Source: Stenotrophomonas maltophilia (lineage in GTDB: Bacteria; Pseudomonadota; Gammaproteobacteria; Xanthomonadales; Xanthomonadaceae). Taken from it: a stretch of 61,963 nt of DNA. The translations under genes and the position numbers were made by a program. This document shows positions 8,587-15,985 of this stretch, piece after piece. Location: positions 7,873-69,835 of the forward strand of contig DEZI01000032.1 in the NCBI GenBank assembly GCA_002364755.1, written 5' to 3'. Within the stretch, counting starts at the first letter, position 1, and each line of letters opens with the position of its first letter. A model generated the notes under the pieces. That model did not search any database, was not told the origin of the DNA, and saw nothing but the letters and a program-made list of their open reading frames with translations.

Positions 8587-9384
8587 ATGTCATTGCCTGC
8601 TTCGCCGATATCGGCGCTTTCTTCGATCACCGTGGATGCGGCCACGCTGCACATCCTGCAGCAGCACGATGCCAGGCTGCCGAGTGCGCCCGCCTCGCTG
8701 ACCAAGCTGATGACCGCGCATGTGGCCTATGAGGCCATCGCGCGCGGGGGGCACGCGTGGACGGACAGCACCGTGACCGATGCGCGCGACGTGCACGCGG
8801 TGGCCGCCGATGAAACGCGGATGGGCCTGATGCCGGGCGAGACCGTCACCCTTGGCCACCTGCTGGAAGGCCTGATGGTGGTGTCCGGCAACGATGCCGC
8901 GTTGGCGCTGGCCCGCCACCTGGCGGGTTCGGAGGCTGCCTTCGTACAGCGCATGAATGAGACCGCTGCACGCATGGGCCTGCGCGATACGCACTTTGTT
9001 TCCGTCTCGGGCATCACCACGCCGGGCCATGTGTCGACCGCGCATGACATGGCGATGCTTGCCGCGCGGCTGCTGGCCGATCATCCGCAGGTGCTGGCCA
9101 TCACCGCGCAGCGCCACTTCAGCCACGGTACGTTCTGCAAGGACAACCAGAACACGCTGCTGGGCTCGGATGGCATCGATGGGCTGAAGACCGGCTATAC
9201 CCGAGCGGCGGGCTTCTGCCTGGCGGCGACTGCGTGCCGCGACAGCGAGGAGGCGACGCACCGGCTGATCAACATCACCCTCGGCGCGCCCACGCGGGAA
9301 TCGCGGAACGCATGGGTGCAGCAATGTCTGCAGGACGGTTTCGCGCAGCTGCAGGGCGACGCGGCGATCAGCGCGCGCGGCTGA
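8587..9384 (+). CDS. D-alanyl-D-alanine carboxypeptidase-like serine hydrolase
   Basis: This 265-residue protein is the catalytic domain of an S11 (PBP5/6-type) peptidase. All three motifs are in order: SLTK (SxxK nucleophile), SGN, and KTGYT. Such enzymes trim the terminal D-Ala of peptidoglycan stem peptides in the periplasm. Two things are unusual. No convincing Sec signal peptide precedes the catalytic domain, even allowing for the TTG codons just upstream in frame, and the C-terminal PBP5 domain and membrane anchor are missing. The 3' end overlaps the convergent TetR gene by 17 bp. It may be a non-classical or degenerate member. Confidence 0.8.
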   Translation: MSLPASPISALSSITVDAATLHILQQHDARLPSAPASLTKLMTAHVAYEAIARGGHAWTDSTVTDARDVHAVAADETRMGLMPGETVTLGHLLEGLMVVSGNDAALALARHLAGSEAAFVQRMNETAARMGLRDTHFVSVSGITTPGHVSTAHDMAMLAARLLADHPQVLAITAQRHFSHGTFCKDNQNTLLGSDGIDGLKTGYTRAAGFCLAATACRDSEEATHRLINITLGAPTRESRNAWVQQCLQDGFAQLQGDAAISARG

Positions 9385-9964
9385 CGGTCTCGACGATCAG
9401 TCGTTGCAGTTCCGCTTCCGCATCCGGCTGCTGCAGCGCGCCAGCAGCCACCGCTTCGGACAGCGCCTCGGCGGCACCGAGAATTGCCCAGCGCCCGGCC
9501 ACGGGCACGGCGCCGTCGGCCGCGAACGGACCAAGCCACTGCGCACACTGCTCGACGAAACCCTGCTGGTAGCGGTGGCGTACGTCGCGCAGCTCGGGCG
9601 AACCTGCCAACGCAGCGAGGATCGCCTGGATGTCGCTGCCCTGCGAGAGCACGCAGTCGATGTAGCCCGACGCGATGGCCTGAGCACGCTCGTGCAGCCG
9701 CGCAGGTGCCGCGCCGATGCGCGCATCGAACACGGCGGTCTGGCGCTGGTCGTAGTCCGCATACAACGCGGCCAGCAGGCCATTGCGGGTGATGAAGTGA
9801 TCGTAGGCCACCGGCTTGGTCACGCCGGCCGCCTCGGCCAGGCGCCCCAGGCTGAGCGCATCGGTGCCCTCGCCGCCCACCAGCGTCCAGGCCACGTCCA
9901 GCAGCTGGCGGCCACGCTGTTCGCGTGACATCCGGCGACGGGTGGGCGTAGCGGCGGTGGACAT
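9368..9964 (-). CDS. TetR family transcriptional regulator
   Basis: 198 residues with an N-terminal TetR helix-turn-helix: the recognition helix region is about residues 40-65, including AGVTKPVAYDHF. A variable C-terminal ligand domain follows. The gene lies 17 bp after the quinone reductase stop on the same strand, so the two may be cotranscribed and the regulator may respond to an electrophile or quinone. The start at 9964 is the first ATG of the frame; an alternative ATG (MSREQRG) is 11 codons in. Its 3' end overlaps the convergent peptidase-like gene. Confidence 0.88.
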   Translation of the reverse strand: MSTAATPTRRRMSREQRGRQLLDVAWTLVGGEGTDALSLGRLAEAAGVTKPVAYDHFITRNGLLAALYADYDQRQTAVFDARIGAAPARLHERAQAIASGYIDCVLSQGSDIQAILAALAGSPELRDVRHRYQQGFVEQCAQWLGPFAADGAVPVAGRWAILGAAEALSEAVAAGALQQPDAEAELQRLIVETVSRAR

Positions 9965-9981
9965 GCAGCGGCTCTACATCA

Positions 9982-10575
9982 TCAGACAGGTGTGCCTATG
10001 GTACGGCCGATGTCGGTGGCGGTCTGCAGATGCACCGCGGCCTGGCCACTGTCGGCATCGAGCAGCAGCGTGGACGAGTGCACGGTGGCACCGCAGTAAT
10101 CGAAGATGCCCATGTCGATCTGTGTCTTCATTGCCGCACCGTAACCGCGGCGTTCGATCATCTCCGCGCCCGCGCCGCCGATGCCGACCAGATGCACCTG
10201 CAGCCGCTGCAGCTTCTTTTCCACCTTGCCGTCGGCACCGTCTGCGTAGGCCCAGCCCTGGGTGAACACCCGGTCGATCCAGCCCTTCAGCAGCGCGGGG
10301 AACGACCACCAGTACAGCGGATAGACCAGCACCAGCGTATCGGCGGCATCCAGCCGCGCATGCTCGGCGGCCACGTCGGCCGGCACCGCCGCGCCCTGCT
10401 TGAACAGGCCGATGTCGGCGGCATTGAAGCGGGGATCAAAACCCTCGGCGGCGAGATCGGCCAGGGTCACGCTGTTGCGCGCATCGGCATCGGTGATGGA
10501 CTGGCCGATGCGCGCGGCAACGGCATGGGTAAGCGAAGCGGAATCGGGATGGGCGACGACGATCAGGCTGTGCAT
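9982..10575 (-). CDS. NAD(P)H quinone reductase, flavodoxin-like fold
   Basis: About 197 residues of the MdaB/KefF/NQO family, which bind FAD or FMN and reduce quinones by two electrons in the cytosol. The N-terminal MHSLIVVAHPDSASLTH is the family's flavin-binding strand-loop, and LVYPLYWWSFPALLKGW matches the conserved active-site region. I prefer the ATG at 10575, which gives a standard N-terminus and has a weak AGG upstream; a longer form from 10596 (MNQQVSP) is possible. A 7-bp dyad at 10597-10615 sits just upstream. The downstream TetR gene could be its regulator. Confidence 0.85.
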   Translation of the reverse strand: MHSLIVVAHPDSASLTHAVAARIGQSITDADARNSVTLADLAAEGFDPRFNAADIGLFKQGAAVPADVAAEHARLDAADTLVLVYPLYWWSFPALLKGWIDRVFTQGWAYADGADGKVEKKLQRLQVHLVGIGGAGAEMIERRGYGAAMKTQIDMGIFDYCGATVHSSTLLLDADSGQAAVHLQTATDIGRTIGTPV

Positions 10576-10596
10576 GGGAGAGACCTGCTGATTCAT

Positions 10597-10615
10597 TAGT
10601 TACTAATGGTAACTA
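10597..10615. promoter_or_regulatory. Operator-like dyad upstream of the quinone reductase
   Basis: TAGTTAC and GTAACTA form perfect 7-bp arms around a 5-bp spacer. The dyad lies 22 bp upstream of the preferred reductase start and is far more AT-rich than its surroundings. It is a good candidate binding site for a redox-responsive repressor (HxlR, MarR or the adjacent TetR). Confidence 0.5.
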
Positions 10616-10720
10616 TCAGCATGAATATTCCACCAGTACGCTCCGCAGGACGCTGATTTCGGTGCGCTGGTCCTCCCTGGGCTGCGGGCCAGGCGGACAT
10701 GTATATGTCACCAGTCTTCA

Positions 10721-10739
10721 AATGCGAATGATTCGTGAT
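10721..10739. promoter_or_regulatory. Fur-box-like site before the TonB receptor
   Basis: AATGCGAATGATTCGTGAT matches 13 of 19 positions of the AATGAGAAT-C-ATTCTCATT pattern and keeps the central GAATnATTC palindrome. It lies about 80 bp upstream of the receptor start, in an AT-rich stretch suitable for a promoter. Iron repression is inferred. Confidence 0.5.
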
Positions 10740-10820
10740 ACGATTGTTAAAGAATTCTGAAATCCCCACACACGGACGTCCCAGCCATCGCCAGTGGACC
10801 CTCAACAGGAGTACTGCGCG

Positions 10821-12872
10821 ATGTCGCATGCCGTTCTGAAATCCCGTCGTTCCGTTGCCGCGCTGACCGCCGCGATTGGTTTTGCGCTGGCCAGCACCGC
10901 CCACGCTGATGCCGCCGCCGACGCTTCGTCGACCAAGCAGATGGACAACGTGGTAGTCACCGCCACCGGCGCCCAGCAATGGATCAAGGATGCGCCGGCC
11001 AGCATCAGCGTCATCACCCGCGAGGAGATCGAGCGCAAGCCGGTCACCAGCATCGGCCAGCTGCTGAGCACCGTGCCGGGCGTGACCGGCGGCTATGCGC
11101 TGTCCGGTGCGCAGTCGAAGATCCGCCTGCGCGGCCTGCCCGAGCAGTACACGCTGATCCTCATCGACGGCCGCCGCCAGGGCAATTCCTCCGGCGTGAA
11201 CTACCGCGACGACCTCGGTCCGCAGGATCTGAACTGGCTGTCGCCGGACATGATCGAGCGCATCGAAGTAGTGCGCGGCCCGATGTCCTCGCTGTACGGC
11301 TCGGATGCGATGGGCGGCGTGATCAACATCATCACCCACAAGATCCGCGACCACTGGGGTGGCTCGGTCACCCTCAACCACAGCATGCCCGACTCGGACA
11401 CGCGCGGCGACACCACGCAGATGGGCGCGCTGTTCAGTGGCCCGCTGACCGAGAACCTCGGCGTGCGCATCGGTGCCAACGTCACCGACCACACGTCCGA
11501 CACCGGTGCGCGGCAGACGCCCGGCAACAAGGCGCAGAACGCCAACCTGCAGTTCCAGTGGCGCCTCAACGACGACCACGCGCTGACCCTGGAAGGTTCG
11601 CGCGGCGAGCAGCGCAACACCGGTGCCGGTGATGTGCATGCCTGGGGCCTGTCCAAGCTGGTGCAGACCGGCTACGTCGTCAGCCATGACGGCCGCTACG
11701 GCGACACCACCACGTCCAAGAGCACGCTCGTGCAGAACGACTACAACGACCAGGGCAGCGTGCTGGGCACCCACTCCAAGGAGACGGTGTTCGACACCGC
11801 CTTCAACCACGGCTTCCACTGGGGCTTCGAGCAGAGCCTGAACGTGGGCGCGCAGTGGAGGCGCGAGGAACTGGAGAACCCGGACACGATCGGCACCGTG
11901 CCGGTGACCTGGACCGGCAGCGGCCGCATCAGCCCAGTGAGCGAAGCCGATTCGTGGGCGTTGTTCGCCGAGGACCACATCACCCTGCACGAACGTTTCG
12001 TGCTGACCGTGGGCCTGCGCTGGGACAATACCGACAACTACGATGACAACCTGAGCCCGCGCATCTACGGCGTGTGGCATCCGGGCGATGCATGGACCGT
12101 GCGCGGTGGCGTGTCGCAGGGCTTCAAGGCGCCGAACCTGAAGCAGGGTACGGCCGGCGCGGCGACCCAGTCCGGCGGCAACGGCTGCACGGCATTGACC
12201 GCCGAAGGCTGGACCAACCGCTCGGTGAGCGCCGATGGCACCACCGGCTGCTACATGGCCGGCAACCCGAACCTGGAACCGGAAACCAGCACCAACTACG
12301 AGCTGGGGCTGGGCTACGACAAGAACGGCTGGTCCGCATCGGCGACCTACTTCCTGACCGACTTCGACGACAAGATCCAGCAGGTTCCGCTGCGCGAGAT
12401 CTCCGGCCAGACCACCAGCTTCGTCAACGGTTTCTGGTGGACCGTGGCGCAGAACGTGCAGAAGGCGCGCACGCGTGGCATCGAGGCCAGCGTGACCCTG
12501 CCGCTGCACGAGCTAGTGAGCTGGACCACCAACGCCACGCGCATGCTGGAATCGAAGAACCGCACCACCGGCGCCAGCCTGCTGGTGGTGCCGAAGATCA
12601 CTGGCAACACCTCGTTGAACTGGGACGTGACCGATGCCTGGTCGCTGAACCTGAGCGCACAGCACATCGGCAAGCAGCTGGTGTCCTCCACCAGCGCAAC
12701 GTTCGCCAAGGCCTACACGACGGTGGATCTGGTGACCGGCTATGACGTGAACGAGAACCTGACCCTGCGCGCGGGCGTGCAGAACCTGGGCGATGTGTCC
12801 ACGATCGAGGAAGGCAACAACTACGACGGCGGCGCGCGTACGTTCTTCGTCGGCCTGACCGCGCGGTTCTGA
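10821..12872 (+). CDS. CirA-like TonB-dependent siderophore receptor
   Basis: Outer-membrane receptor of 683 residues for ferric catecholate-type ligands. It has a cleavable signal (FALASTAHA), a TonB-box-like MDNVVVTATG, a plug domain with IERIEVVRGPMSSLYGSDAM and a C-terminal beta barrel ending in GLTARF with the expected terminal Phe. The plug and the segment GVINIITHKI resemble CirA/IrgA closely. I chose the ATG at 10821 because CAGGAGT lies about 9 nt upstream; the frame is open nine codons further. The Fur-like site upstream supports iron control. The exact ligand cannot be read from sequence alone. Confidence 0.88.
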   Translation: MSHAVLKSRRSVAALTAAIGFALASTAHADAAADASSTKQMDNVVVTATGAQQWIKDAPASISVITREEIERKPVTSIGQLLSTVPGVTGGYALSGAQSKIRLRGLPEQYTLILIDGRRQGNSSGVNYRDDLGPQDLNWLSPDMIERIEVVRGPMSSLYGSDAMGGVINIITHKIRDHWGGSVTLNHSMPDSDTRGDTTQMGALFSGPLTENLGVRIGANVTDHTSDTGARQTPGNKAQNANLQFQWRLNDDHALTLEGSRGEQRNTGAGDVHAWGLSKLVQTGYVVSHDGRYGDTTTSKSTLVQNDYNDQGSVLGTHSKETVFDTAFNHGFHWGFEQSLNVGAQWRREELENPDTIGTVPVTWTGSGRISPVSEADSWALFAEDHITLHERFVLTVGLRWDNTDNYDDNLSPRIYGVWHPGDAWTVRGGVSQGFKAPNLKQGTAGAATQSGGNGCTALTAEGWTNRSVSADGTTGCYMAGNPNLEPETSTNYELGLGYDKNGWSASATYFLTDFDDKIQQVPLREISGQTTSFVNGFWWTVAQNVQKARTRGIEASVTLPLHELVSWTTNATRMLESKNRTTGASLLVVPKITGNTSLNWDVTDAWSLNLSAQHIGKQLVSSTSATFAKAYTTVDLVTGYDVNENLTLRAGVQNLGDVSTIEEGNNYDGGARTFFVGLTARF

Positions 12873-12889
12873 GGAATCGCTGGGCAGCC

Positions 12890-12928
12890 GGGGTCGGATC
12901 CCTTCGTTCAACGAAGGGCTGCGACCCC
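12890..12928. repeat. 39-bp palindrome, GGGGTC...GACCCC type
   Basis: An imperfect palindrome with the same length and termini as the element at 105-143. Arms such as CCCTTCGTT and AACGAAGGG are visible inside. It lies just after the TonB receptor stop and may end its transcript. Confidence 0.7.
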
Positions 12929-12941
12929 GATCGCGGGTAAG

Positions 12942-13013
12942 CATCCACGCATGGCGTGGATCTACTGATGCAGCCTATTGGCCCGTGTCCATCCGCGCAT
13001 GGCGTGGATCTAC
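12942..13013 (-). repeat. Two SMAG elements in direct orientation
   Basis: Copies at 12942-12965 and 12990-13013 both read GTAGATCCACGCCATGCG on the minus strand, differing at one arm base in the second. They lie between convergent genes and belong to the same subtype as the array at 14604. Confidence 0.85.
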
Positions 13014-13030
13014 TGCGTGATGTCGTCGTA

Positions 13031-13858
13031 TCAGCGGAACAGGTCGTTCAATGCCGCGCCCGCGGCGGCCCGCTGCAGGCCATCGAAACGGCCGTCGCGC
13101 AGGATCGGATCGGTGGCCTGCATCAGCCCACCCCATGCCGCGCGCGCCAGAGCCCCACCCAGGCTGACCCGGCGCACGCCCAGCGCGGCGATGTCCTGCA
13201 AGGTGAGCGGCGTGGGCCCACCGACCAGCAGGTTCACCGGCTTCGGTCCTGCCGCCGCAACCACCGCCGTGATCTGCTCACGGGTGGTGATGCCCGGTGC
13301 GTACAGCACGTCGGCGCCGGCCGCGGCGTAGGCGCGCAGTCGTTGCAGGGTGTCGTCCAGATCGGGCACGCCGACGAAGAAGTTCTCGGCACGCGCCACC
13401 AGCAGGACGTCGGCACCGGCACGATCAATGGCCGCACGCGCGGCGGCCAGGCGCTGCACAGCTTGCTCAAGCGGCCGTAGCGGCGCCCCCGCCACGCCGC
13501 TGGCATCTTCAATGGACAGCGCGGCGATGCCGGTATCCAAGGCGGCGGTGACCGCTGCGCCGACCTCGTCCGCCGTCGCACCGAAACCATCGCCGAAATC
13601 CGCGTTCAACGGCAGCGACGTCGCGTCCGCCATCAGCCGCAGGTGTTCCAGCGTGGCTTCCAGCGAAACGGCACCATCGGGCCGGCCCTCGCTCCACGCG
13701 CAGCCGGCACTGGTGGTGGCCAGCGCCTGGAACCCCTGCCGCTGCAGATAGCGCGCACTGCCCACGTCCCACGGGTTGGGCAGCACGAAGCAGCCCTGGG
13801 CGTGCAGTTGGCGGAAGGCGGCGCGCCGGCGCGCGGTCCCGGGGTCAACAGCGGTCAT
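13031..13858 (-). CDS. Isocitrate lyase/PEP mutase family enzyme
   Basis: About 275 residues of the PEP mutase/isocitrate lyase superfamily, TIM-barrel enzymes that break or rearrange C-C or C-P bonds of 2-oxo acids with Mg2+. It shows the N-terminal LPNPWDVGSAR motif, NADFGDGFG (metal-binding Asp region), SIEDASG and VARAENFF. The isocitrate lyase KKCGH loop is absent, so it is not a true isocitrate lyase; oxaloacetate hydrolase-like or carboxyphosphonoenolpyruvate-like relatives are closer. The start is uncertain: the ATG at 13858 or one six codons upstream (13876). No operon partner is evident. Confidence 0.85.
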   Translation of the reverse strand: MTAVDPGTARRRAAFRQLHAQGCFVLPNPWDVGSARYLQRQGFQALATTSAGCAWSEGRPDGAVSLEATLEHLRLMADATSLPLNADFGDGFGATADEVGAAVTAALDTGIAALSIEDASGVAGAPLRPLEQAVQRLAAARAAIDRAGADVLLVARAENFFVGVPDLDDTLQRLRAYAAAGADVLYAPGITTREQITAVVAAAGPKPVNLLVGGPTPLTLQDIAALGVRRVSLGGALARAAWGGLMQATDPILRDGRFDGLQRAAAGAALNDLFR

Positions 13859-13876
13859 GGCGAAGGTCCGGTGCAT

Positions 13877-14194
13877 GGCCCGGCCACCCTAGCCCGACCG
13901 CGGGCACGACTCAACGTGGTGGCAGCGGCGCGGCATCACCTGATGCCCTGTGCTTATTGGACGGCGCGGCCACCATCGCCGAGCGTGTCGGCTCCGTCAC
14001 CAGGACGCTGGCGCGGCCTTGCCGCTGCCAGCGCGTCCAACACCATCGAACCCGGCCGACCCGGCTTCCGCGCGATCGTGCCGCCGCCGGCGCAGGGCCG
14101 CAGCCCCTGGGGCCAGGATACGGCAGCCGAAGCGACGCCGCGCCCGGCCAGCGTGCGCCCGGGCGAATCACCGGTGCCCAGCCGGCCGCGTGCC
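13877..14194. other. No supported gene; probable decayed sequence
   Basis: About 318 bp between the PEP-mutase-family gene and the dioxygenase remnant. Frames here are open on both strands, as expected at this GC content, but none shows a recognisable family, a good ribosome binding site or normal amino-acid composition. One frame runs into the remnant's YTDIKSYHAHI, so part of this may be the lost 5' end or promoter of that gene. Confidence 0.4.
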
Positions 14195-14618
14195 TATACC
14201 GATATCAAGAGCTACCACGCCCACATCTCTCGACGAAGACAGCCACCAGAAGGCGGCCCTGCTGCGGCGCTGGGCGGACGAACGCTTCGCGGTGGAACTG
14301 GGCAACTGGAACCTGGAACTGCGCGGCCCGCATGTCACGCCGTCGTTCTACTTCGGCTTCAGCAACGACCTGCTGCCGGTGCGGGTGCCGTGGCTGCCGC
14401 TCAGCAGCCTGGGCCTGACCATCCTCATCCACCCCAATACCGGCGATGGCCGTGCCGACCATCTGCATTACGCGCTGTGGGTGAACCGCGCGCAGCCGGT
14501 GGACGCCTACAACTGGCCGGCGCCGAAACCCGGCGAGACCGAGGCGCTGGAAGAGGTGTTCCCGAACGTGGTGCCGACGGCTCGAGACCTGAGTCCGGCG
14601 GCGGTCATCCACGCATGA
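14195..14618 (+). pseudogene. Frameshifted DOPA 4,5-dioxygenase family gene
   Basis: Two frames together encode a DOPA 4,5-dioxygenase family protein. The first (14195-14227) reads YTDIKSYHAHI, the conserved N-terminus. The second (from about 14232) reads DEDSHQKAALLRRWADERF and continues through LTILIHPNTGD and DHLHYALWV, the rest of the fold. Family members continue HAHIYFDED, and the DNA here fits a net 2-bp loss at about 14228-14231. No ATG is found at the expected start (the codon before DIK is ACC), and the 3' end runs into a SMAG repeat that supplies the TGA stop. An intact gene would encode a small metal-dependent ring-cleaving enzyme of about 120 residues. A sequencing error is possible but would not explain the missing start. 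Confidence 0.7.
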
Positions 14619-14799
14619 CGTGGATCTACTGGGCGCGGTCATCCACGCATGGCGTGGATCTACTGGACGTGGTCATCCACGCATGGCGTGGATCTACTGG
14701 GCGCGGTCATCCACGCATGGCGTGGATCTACTGGACGTGGTCATCCACGCATGGCGTGGATCTACTGGACGTGGTCATCCACGCGGGACGTGGATCTAC
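14604..14799 (-). repeat. Tandem array of six SMAG elements, 34-bp period
   Basis: Copies begin at 14604, 14638, 14672, 14706, 14740 and 14774. Each has CATCCACGCATGGCGTGGAT or a close variant, followed by CTAC (GTAG on the minus strand). Linkers alternate TGGGCGCG, TGGACGTG, TGGGCGCG, TGGACGTG, TGGACGTG, suggesting that a 68-bp dimer was duplicated. The first copy overlaps the end of the dioxygenase remnant; the last has a degenerate stem. The remaining 190 bp to aroQ should hold its promoter. Confidence 0.9.
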
Positions 14800-14990
14800 G
14801 CCATCGTCGGCCTTCGTGCGGGCATCCCCGCCGCCACGGCGTTCAGCGGGCCTCGATCCGGCGCCACCCATACGGCCGCAAGCGCTTCCACGATTTTCAA
14901 ACGATTGCTTTAAACACCTGCAATTTCGCCGAACTGGACAGCATCCGCAGGTTCCGCCAGACTGCCGCCCTTTCCCGTTGATCGGACTCC

Positions 14991-15434
14991 ATGGCGAAGC
15001 TGCTGGTCCTGCATGGCCCCAACCTCAACCTGCTCGGCACCCGCGAGCCGGAGGTCTATGGGCACACCACGCTGGCCGACATCGACCAGGCGCTGGCCGC
15101 CCAGGCCGCTGTGGCCGGGCATGCGCTGGAAAGCCTGCAGTCCAACGCCGAACACGTGCTGGTGGACCGCGTGCAGGCCGCGCGCACCGACGGTACCACG
15201 TTCATCCTGATCAACCCGGCCGCCTTCACCCACACCTCGGTTGCCCTGCGCGATGCGCTGGCGGCGGTGGCCGTGCCGTTCATCGAGATCCACCTGTCCA
15301 ACCCGCACACCCGCGAACCGTTCCGCCAGCACAGCTATTTCAGCGACAAGGCGGTGGGCGTGGTGTGTGGCTTCGGCGCCGACAGCTACCGCTACGCGAT
15401 GGACGCGGCGCTGCTGCGGGTGTCCGCCACCTGA
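14991..15434 (+). CDS. aroQ: 3-dehydroquinate dehydratase, type II
   Basis: Type II dehydroquinase of 147 residues, catalysing the third step of the shikimate pathway (3-dehydroquinate to 3-dehydroshikimate) as a cytosolic dodecamer. The N-terminal HGPNLNLLGTREPEVYG holds the active-site Asn, Arg and Tyr; NPAAFTHTS holds the substrate-binding Asn and His region; IEIHLSNPHTREPFR is the conserved C-terminal site. Length is standard. It lies upstream of accB-accC, an order also found in Pseudomonas. Confidence 0.97.
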   Translation: MAKLLVLHGPNLNLLGTREPEVYGHTTLADIDQALAAQAAVAGHALESLQSNAEHVLVDRVQAARTDGTTFILINPAAFTHTSVALRDALAAVAVPFIEIHLSNPHTREPFRQHSYFSDKAVGVVCGFGADSYRYAMDAALLRVSAT

Positions 15435-15446
15435 TTGTCGACCCGG

Positions 15447-15465
15447 GCGCCAGCCGGCGCTCTAC
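15447..15465 (-). repeat. Short GTAG-type stem-loop
   Basis: On the minus strand GTAG is followed by an A and the small dyad GCGCCGGCTGGCGC. It lies between aroQ and accB and looks like a short SMAG-like element, less well conserved than the others here. Confidence 0.5.
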
Positions 15466-15495
15466 CTCACCTAGATAGAAACCAAAGAGGCCCTC

Positions 15496-15975
15496 ATGGA
15501 TCTGCGCAAAATCAAGAAGCTGATCGACCTGCTGGAAGAGTCGAACCTGGCTGAAATCGAAATCAAGGAAGGCGAAGAGTCCGTGCGCCTGTCGCGCGCC
15601 CCGGTGGCCGGCTATGCCGCACCGATGCCGGCCCCGGTGTACGCCGCTCCGGCTGCCCCGGCTGCGCAGGCCATGCCGATGCAGTCGCCGACCGAAGCCT
15701 CCACCGGCGGCACCGCCAAGCCGGGCCCGGCCCTGCCGGAAGGCCACGTGCTGCGCTCGCCGATGGTCGGCACCTTCTACGCGTCGGCCGCTCCGGACAA
15801 GCCGGCCTTCGTCACCGTTGGCCAGCAGGTCAAGGAAGGCGAGACCCTGGCGATCATCGAAGCGATGAAGATGTTCAACCCGATCGAAGCCGACAAGTCC
15901 GGCACCATCGTCGCCATCCTGGGCGAGAACGGCCAGCCGGTGGAGTTCGACCAGCCGCTGTTCGTGATCGGCTGA
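15496..15975 (+). CDS. accB: Biotin carboxyl carrier protein of acetyl-CoA carboxylase
   Basis: 159-residue BCCP, which carries carboxybiotin between AccC and AccDA in the first step of fatty acid synthesis. It has the conserved N-terminal helix (DLRKIKKLIDLLEESNLAE), an Ala/Pro-rich linker (about residues 38-80) and the C-terminal biotinyl domain with the target Lys in IEAMKMFNPIEAD. AGAGG lies a few bases before the ATG. accC starts 10 bp after its stop, the classic accBC operon. Confidence 0.97.
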   Translation: MDLRKIKKLIDLLEESNLAEIEIKEGEESVRLSRAPVAGYAAPMPAPVYAAPAAPAAQAMPMQSPTEASTGGTAKPGPALPEGHVLRSPMVGTFYASAAPDKPAFVTVGQQVKEGETLAIIEAMKMFNPIEADKSGTIVAILGENGQPVEFDQPLFVIG

Positions 15976-15985
15976 GGGGCACGCC

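Noticed and set aside
10596..12509. 637-residue minus-strand protein opposite the TonB receptor
   Set aside because: No domain recognised; it is antisense to a complete receptor with signal peptide and barrel.
14604..14799. CRISPR array
   Set aside because: The 34-bp period has only 8-bp linkers of two kinds and palindromic units with GTAG, so these are tandem SMAG elements. No cas gene is nearby.
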